A DNA stretch of 16,048 nucleotides from the NCBI GenBank assembly GCA_045545235.1, contig JAZQAN010000072.1, forward strand, positions 1 through 16,048, in the 5' to 3' direction. Shown here piece after piece: positions 12,313 to 16,048 of this stretch. The notes beneath the pieces were generated by a model. That model saw nothing but the letters and a program-made list of their open reading frames with translations. It was not told the DNA's origin and did no database searches. Position 1 is the first letter of the stretch; the number at the start of each line of letters is the position of its first letter. Origin of the DNA: CAZNKU01 sp045545235. GTDB lineage: Bacteria; Bacillota; Clostridia; Monoglobales; Firm-18. The translations under genes and the position numbers were made by a program.

Positions 12313-13749
12313 ATGGATAAACAGAAGAAATTTGTAGAAGAAATTACATCTATGGATGTGGATTTTGCAAAATGGTATACAGATGTTGTTAAAAAGGCTG
12401 AACTTATCGAATACTCAAGTGTAAGAGGTTGTATGATTATACGTCCTTACGGCTATGCTATCTGGGAAAATATTCAGAAGGTTTTAGATGGTATGTTCAA
12501 GGAAACAGGGCACGAAAATGTATATATGCCTATGTTTATTCCTGAAAGTCTTTTGCAAAAGGAAAAGGATCACGTTGAAGGTTTTGCCCCTGAAGTAGCA
12601 TGGGTTACTCACGGTGGTAGTGAACCCTTGCAGGAAAGAATGTGCGTACGTCCTACTTCTGAAACTCTTTTCTGCGACCACTATTCAAATATTATACATT
12701 CCTACAGAGATTTGCCAAAGCTATATAATCAGTGGTGCTCTGTTGTAAGATGGGAAAAGACAACACGTCCTTTCCTTCGTTCAGTTGAATTTTTGTGGCA
12801 GGAAGGTCATACTGTTCACGAAACTGCAGAAGAAGCTATTGAAGAAACACAGAGAATGCTTAACGTATATGCTGATTTTTGCGAAAACTACCTTGCAATT
12901 CCTGTTATTAAAGGTCAGAAGACCGATAAGGAAAAATTTGCAGGTGCTGAACAGACATATACTATCGAAAGTATGATGCACGACGGTAAGGCTTTGCAGG
13001 CAGGTACATCACATTATTTCGGTGACGGCTTTGCAAAGGCATTTGATATTCAGTTTACCGACCGTAACAATAAATTGCAATATGTTCACGAAACATCATG
13101 GGGCGTTTCAACAAGACTTATCGGTGCAATAATTATGATGCACGGTGATAACAACGGTCTTGTACTTCCGCCTAAGATTGCACCACAGCAGCTTATTATA
13201 GTACCTATTGCACAGAAGAAGGAAGGGGTACTTGATAAGGCTAACGAGCTTCTTGCAAAACTTAAAAAGGTTGTAAGTGTTAAACTTGATGATTCTGACA
13301 AATCACCGGGCTGGAAGTTCAGTGAATATGAAATGAAGGGTGTTCCTCTTCGTCTTGAAATTGGTCCTAAGGACATTGAAAATAATCAGTGTGTGCTTGT
13401 AAGACGTGACAATCAGGAAAAGATTGTTGCATCTTTGGACAACATTGAAGAAACAGTTACAAATCTTCTGGATACAATTCAGCAGGATATGTTTGACAGA
13501 GCTTTGGCACTTCGTGAAAAGAACACATACAAGGTAACAGACTTTGAAGAAATGAAAAAGTGTGCAGAGGAAAAGACAGGCTTTGTTAAAGCAATGTGGT
13601 GTGGCGACCTTGCCTGTGAAGAAAAAATCAAGGAAGAAGCAGGCTTGTCTTCAAGATGTATGCCTTTTGAACAGGAAAATATTTCAGATAAATGTGTATG
13701 CTGCGGTAAGCCTGCAAAGGCAATGACATATTGGGGTAAGGCTTATTAA
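12313..13749 (+). CDS. proS: Prolyl-tRNA synthetase, archaeal/eukaryotic-like type
   Basis: This 478-residue class II synthetase charges tRNA-Pro with proline. The class II motif 2 reads VRWEKTTRPFLRSVEFLWQEGHT-like (around residues 141-163), and motif 3 includes GVSTRLIGAIIMMHGDNNG. The length and order match the compact archaeal/eukaryotic-like ProRS found in many clostridia and Thermus. It differs from the roughly 570-residue bacterial type with an inserted editing domain, which is absent here. The C-terminal extension ends in CVCCGKPAKAMTYWGKAY, the zinc-binding-type tail with terminal tyrosine seen in this class. An AAAGGA site lies 10 bases upstream. It is first in a run with two downstream genes (17-base gap, then overlap). 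Confidence 0.96.
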   Translation: MDKQKKFVEEITSMDVDFAKWYTDVVKKAELIEYSSVRGCMIIRPYGYAIWENIQKVLDGMFKETGHENVYMPMFIPESLLQKEKDHVEGFAPEVAWVTHGGSEPLQERMCVRPTSETLFCDHYSNIIHSYRDLPKLYNQWCSVVRWEKTTRPFLRSVEFLWQEGHTVHETAEEAIEETQRMLNVYADFCENYLAIPVIKGQKTDKEKFAGAEQTYTIESMMHDGKALQAGTSHYFGDGFAKAFDIQFTDRNNKLQYVHETSWGVSTRLIGAIIMMHGDNNGLVLPPKIAPQQLIIVPIAQKKEGVLDKANELLAKLKKVVSVKLDDSDKSPGWKFSEYEMKGVPLRLEIGPKDIENNQCVLVRRDNQEKIVASLDNIEETVTNLLDTIQQDMFDRALALREKNTYKVTDFEEMKKCAEEKTGFVKAMWCGDLACEEKIKEEAGLSSRCMPFEQENISDKCVCCGKPAKAMTYWGKAY

Positions 13750-13766
13750 TAAAAAGGGATGATTTT

Positions 13767-14942
13767 ATGGGAAAATCCAAAAGTAAAAATTATGTAGCTT
13801 TGTTTTTCATAGCAGTTGCAGTTTTCCTTATAGTATTCGCTAGTGATAAAATAGCCTTCGTGCTTTCTGTTTTTGCACCGCTTGTGTATGGTATAGTGAT
13901 TGCATACCTTATGGACGGAATTGTAAGATTTTTCAACAGAAGGCTTAAAATGCACAGAAACCTTGCAATTGCTGTGGCTTTTGTAATAGTGCTTGCTATA
14001 GTTTTTTTAGGGTGCTATTATACTTTGCCATTGCTTGTAAATACAGTAAGCGACCTTATAAACTACATAACAAAGCTTATTACAGGGCACAATACATGGC
14101 TTTATGTTACCATTGATTCGGTTGCAAAGTTTTTTAACATTGATATTAACAATGCCGAGGCTTTTGACATATCAAAGCTTGATAAAAATCTTGTTGATTC
14201 GCTTAATGGCATTGTTCAGACAATTTACAGCTTTGTTGTTGGCAGAATAGCATCAATCGGAAGCAGTGTTGTAACCATAATTACTTCTGTTATGCTTGCA
14301 ATATATATGCTTATTGAGAAAAAGGATTTGCTTTTGCGTGCAAAGAGAACCGTGAGGGCGATGGTTCCTGAAAAGTATGAAGACCGTGTGCTTGGTACTT
14401 TTACGATGGCAAACACAGTATTTAAAAAGTTTATTATAGGTAAATTTATTGATAGTGCCATAATAGGCATAATGCTTTATATTCTTTTCCTTATTTTCAG
14501 AATAGAATATGCAGGTCTTTTTGGCTTATTCCTGGGTATAGGTAATATGATACCTTACTTTGGTCCGCTTATTTCATCTGTACCTGTACTGATTATTTTA
14601 CTTATTATTAATCCATGGCATTCACTTATTGCACTTATAATAATTCTTGTTGTTCAACAGCTTGACGGTAATGTTATTGGTCCTAAAATTTTAAGTGACA
14701 ACATTGGAGTTTCTGCATTCTGGATTTTACTTGCCGTAACAATATGCGGTGTTGCATTTGGCTTTGCAGGTATGATATTTGGTGTGCCTCTTGTTGTTGT
14801 AATTAAAAATGTTGTTGAAGACATTGTTGATATCAGGCTTGCGGAAAGAAAGCCGTTGCCTGAAGAAATGGAAGAAGAGCAACTAATAAATGATGAAGAG
14901 GTAGTGACAGAAGATGCCCAAGAGCAGCAACCAGAAGCTTAA
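13767..14942 (+). CDS. AI-2E family (PF01594-type) membrane transporter/permease
   Basis: This 391-residue integral membrane protein has about eight hydrophobic segments. Two long ones come near the N-terminus (14-55) and another pair around 65-95. A soluble stretch follows to about 150, then a hydrophobic C-terminal half. GNMIPYFGPLISSVPVLII in that half is the conserved block of the AI-2E transporter family. Family members include autoinducer-2 exporter TqsA, but others act as Na+/H+ antiporters or have unknown cargo, so AI-2 export is not claimed. The C-terminal tail (from about 365) is highly acidic and Gln-rich. It starts 17 bases after proS with only a modest GGGATGA site, and its last 29 bases overlap the next gene. 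Confidence 0.88.
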   Translation: MGKSKSKNYVALFFIAVAVFLIVFASDKIAFVLSVFAPLVYGIVIAYLMDGIVRFFNRRLKMHRNLAIAVAFVIVLAIVFLGCYYTLPLLVNTVSDLINYITKLITGHNTWLYVTIDSVAKFFNIDINNAEAFDISKLDKNLVDSLNGIVQTIYSFVVGRIASIGSSVVTIITSVMLAIYMLIEKKDLLLRAKRTVRAMVPEKYEDRVLGTFTMANTVFKKFIIGKFIDSAIIGIMLYILFLIFRIEYAGLFGLFLGIGNMIPYFGPLISSVPVLIILLIINPWHSLIALIIILVVQQLDGNVIGPKILSDNIGVSAFWILLAVTICGVAFGFAGMIFGVPLVVVIKNVVEDIVDIRLAERKPLPEEMEEEQLINDEEVVTEDAQEQQPEA

Positions 14943-15903
14943 ATTATGGTATTTATACCGTATACTATTTGAAAATACGGATGAAAATAATCCTATAACT
15001 ATGCCTCAGATAATTGCTGCGCTTGAAAGATACGGTATAACTGCAGAACGTAAATCTGTATATAGCGACATTGAATTACTTGTTAATGCAGGTGTAGACA
15101 TAGTTTCCGAAAAACGTGATAAATATGTTTATTATATGGCAAGCCGTGATTTTCAGGTTGCCGAGCTTAAACTTCTTGTTGACTGTGTACAGGCTTCAAA
15201 GTTTGTAACTGCAAAAAAGAGTGCCGAGCTTATAGGAAAGATTGAGGGTCTTGCAAGTAAGGCTCAGGCAACTCAGCTTCAGCGTCAGGTATATATTACC
15301 GACCGTGTTAAAACATATAATGAAAAAATATATTATAATGTAGACTTTTTGTATGATGCAATCAATTCCAATAAAAAGATATCCTTTAAATATTACCGTT
15401 ATAATACCGTAGGCGCAAAGGTTTTTCGCAACGATGGTAATGAATATGTTGTAAGTCCGTATTTTATGGTGTATTCAGACGATAATTATTATATGGTTGC
15501 ACATTACCCCAAACACGAGGGAGTAAGCCATTTCCGCGTGGACAAGATGACGGATATTAAAATTCTTGACGAAAAAAGTGAAAATATTAAATCGGTAGCA
15601 GGGGTTAATTTCAATATAGGTGAATATACAAAAAAGCTTTTTAATATGTATAAGGGTGACACAAAAACAATAACTCTTTTGTGTGATGAAAGTATAATAA
15701 GCGTTGTAATAGACCGCTTCGGTGATAAGGTTCATTTGCGTAAGGAAAATGAAAATCAGTACAGTGTAACTGTAAACGCAGGCATCAGCCCCACTTTTTT
15801 CAGTTGGGTATTTATGCTTGGTAATAAGGTTAAAATTACTGCACCGCAGGATGTGGTGGAAGAATATAAAAAGATATTAATAGAAAATATTGATAACTAT
15901 TAA
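14914..15903 (+). CDS. WYL-domain helix-turn-helix transcriptional regulator
   Basis: This 329-residue protein has the DeoR/HTH_11-plus-WYL layout. A winged-helix DNA-binding domain at about 8-72 contains ITMPQIIAALERYGITAERK and SVYSDIELLVNAGVDI. A linker follows, then a WYL domain at about 140-235, where the eponymous motif reads NYYMVAHY followed by SHFRVDKMTDI. A C-terminal WCX-like extension completes it. WYL domains bind nucleic acids or nucleotide ligands, and such regulators often control stress or defence genes, though nothing here indicates defence. Its ATG lies inside the AI-2E gene (29-base overlap), with GAGG about 12 bases upstream, so translation is probably coupled. What it regulates is unknown; the overlapping transporter gene is a candidate. 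Confidence 0.88.
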   Translation: MPKSSNQKLKLWYLYRILFENTDENNPITMPQIIAALERYGITAERKSVYSDIELLVNAGVDIVSEKRDKYVYYMASRDFQVAELKLLVDCVQASKFVTAKKSAELIGKIEGLASKAQATQLQRQVYITDRVKTYNEKIYYNVDFLYDAINSNKKISFKYYRYNTVGAKVFRNDGNEYVVSPYFMVYSDDNYYMVAHYPKHEGVSHFRVDKMTDIKILDEKSENIKSVAGVNFNIGEYTKKLFNMYKGDTKTITLLCDESIISVVIDRFGDKVHLRKENENQYSVTVNAGISPTFFSWVFMLGNKVKITAPQDVVEEYKKILIENIDNY

Positions 15904-15906
15904 AAA

Positions 15907-15933
15907 GAGTAAACCATTTTGAATGGTTTACTC
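15907..15933. terminator. Perfect 12-bp hairpin after the WYL gene
   Basis: GAGTAAACCATT (15907-15918) pairs with AATGGTTTACTC (15922-15933) around a 3-base loop, 3 bases beyond the stop codon. No T-run follows on the plus strand. On the minus strand the hairpin is followed by TTTTTA, so by sequence it is a better terminator for a transcript arriving from the right. Its effect on the WYL transcript is uncertain. Confidence 0.6.
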
Positions 15934-15965
15934 TCAGCGTGTCGATAAACCTATCGACACGCTGA
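15934..15965. repeat. Perfect 14-bp palindrome, GC-richer than surroundings
   Basis: TCAGCGTGTCGATA (15934-15947), loop AACC (15948-15951) and TATCGACACGCTGA (15952-15965) form a perfect hairpin immediately after the previous one, with no T-run on either side. It looks like an intergenic REP-type palindrome rather than a terminator. Only one copy is in this window, so repeat status is unproven. Confidence 0.55.
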
Positions 15966-15988
15966 CAGATTGCGAAAAAGGAAGGTAT

Positions 15989-16048
15989 ATTTTGTCAATT
16001 TGAATTCGTCGGCGTACGAGGGTACGGTAGAGTTCAAATTGGCAAAAA
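15989..16048. repeat. Structured intergenic element, cut by window end
   Basis: An outer inverted repeat (TTTGTCAATTTGAA near 15991-16004 with TTCAAATTGGCAAA near 16033-16046, one G-U pair) encloses an inner CGTAC/GTACG stem with a GAGG loop (about 16013-16026). The internal part is markedly GC-richer than the genes around it. It could be the end of a MITE-like element or a structured RNA; I cannot decide, and the right boundary is not visible. Confidence 0.45.

Noticed and set aside
1..16048. CRISPR array or toxin-antitoxin/defence island
   Set aside because: No regularly spaced repeats exist. The SdpI-type, GIY-YIG and WYL proteins can occur in such contexts, but here they are scattered among housekeeping genes without partner genes.

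Overview
The window looks like chromosomal DNA of an anaerobic, low-GC Gram-positive bacterium of the class Clostridia. The reasons are AT-rich sequence, near-consensus sigma-A promoters, strong GAGGTG-type ribosome binding sites with frequent TTG and GTG starts, a sporulation sigma factor (SigK type), an archaeal-type prolyl-tRNA synthetase, and a ferredoxin:thioredoxin-reductase-like protein next to thioredoxin. The genus cannot be fixed from the sequence.

Layout. 1-370: 3' end of an SdpI/YfhL-family membrane protein, closed by a hairpin. 371-813: about 440 bases with no convincing gene, possibly decayed, ending in the terminator of a tRNA-Trp gene (814-889, minus). 890-1040: two back-to-back consensus promoters, one for the tRNA and one for the small FTR-like gene and trxA (1041-1567). 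1616-4634 (minus): three translationally coupled oxidoreductase genes (MDR dehydrogenase, then Gfo/Idh/MocA, then quinone-oxidoreductase-like MDR), divergent from an AraC-family regulator (4735-5478). 5497-6423 (minus): cysK. 6517-8544 (minus): uraA-upp, a uracil uptake and salvage operon. 8699-10364 (plus): an RluA-type pseudouridine synthase, a small unidentified helical protein and an Sfp-type phosphopantetheinyl transferase, ended by a strong terminator. 10428-11117: intact sigK with its inhibitory pro-sequence. 11164-11418: a GIY-YIG protein whose 3' end overlaps, tail to tail, a membrane-anchored extracytoplasmic protein (11400-12161, minus). 12313-15903 (plus): proS, an AI-2E-family membrane protein and a WYL-domain regulator in one run. 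15907-16048: two perfect palindromes and part of a third structured element, richer in GC than the rest of the window.

Most of this is core metabolism. The uracil genes form an import-and-salvage pair. Thioredoxin and the FTR-like protein plausibly form a redox pair fed by ferredoxin. The three-dehydrogenase cluster, with its likely local activator, looks like a small catabolic module whose substrate cannot be read from sequence. I found no CRISPR array, complete insertion sequence, prophage or clearly new multi-gene defence system. The items most worth a second look are the FTR-like protein with a displaced CxC pair, the oxidoreductase cluster, the palindromic element at the right edge, and the uninterrupted sigK with a possible sporulation-type promoter. 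Several genes have better-supported starts than the longest possible reading frame, and I used those.
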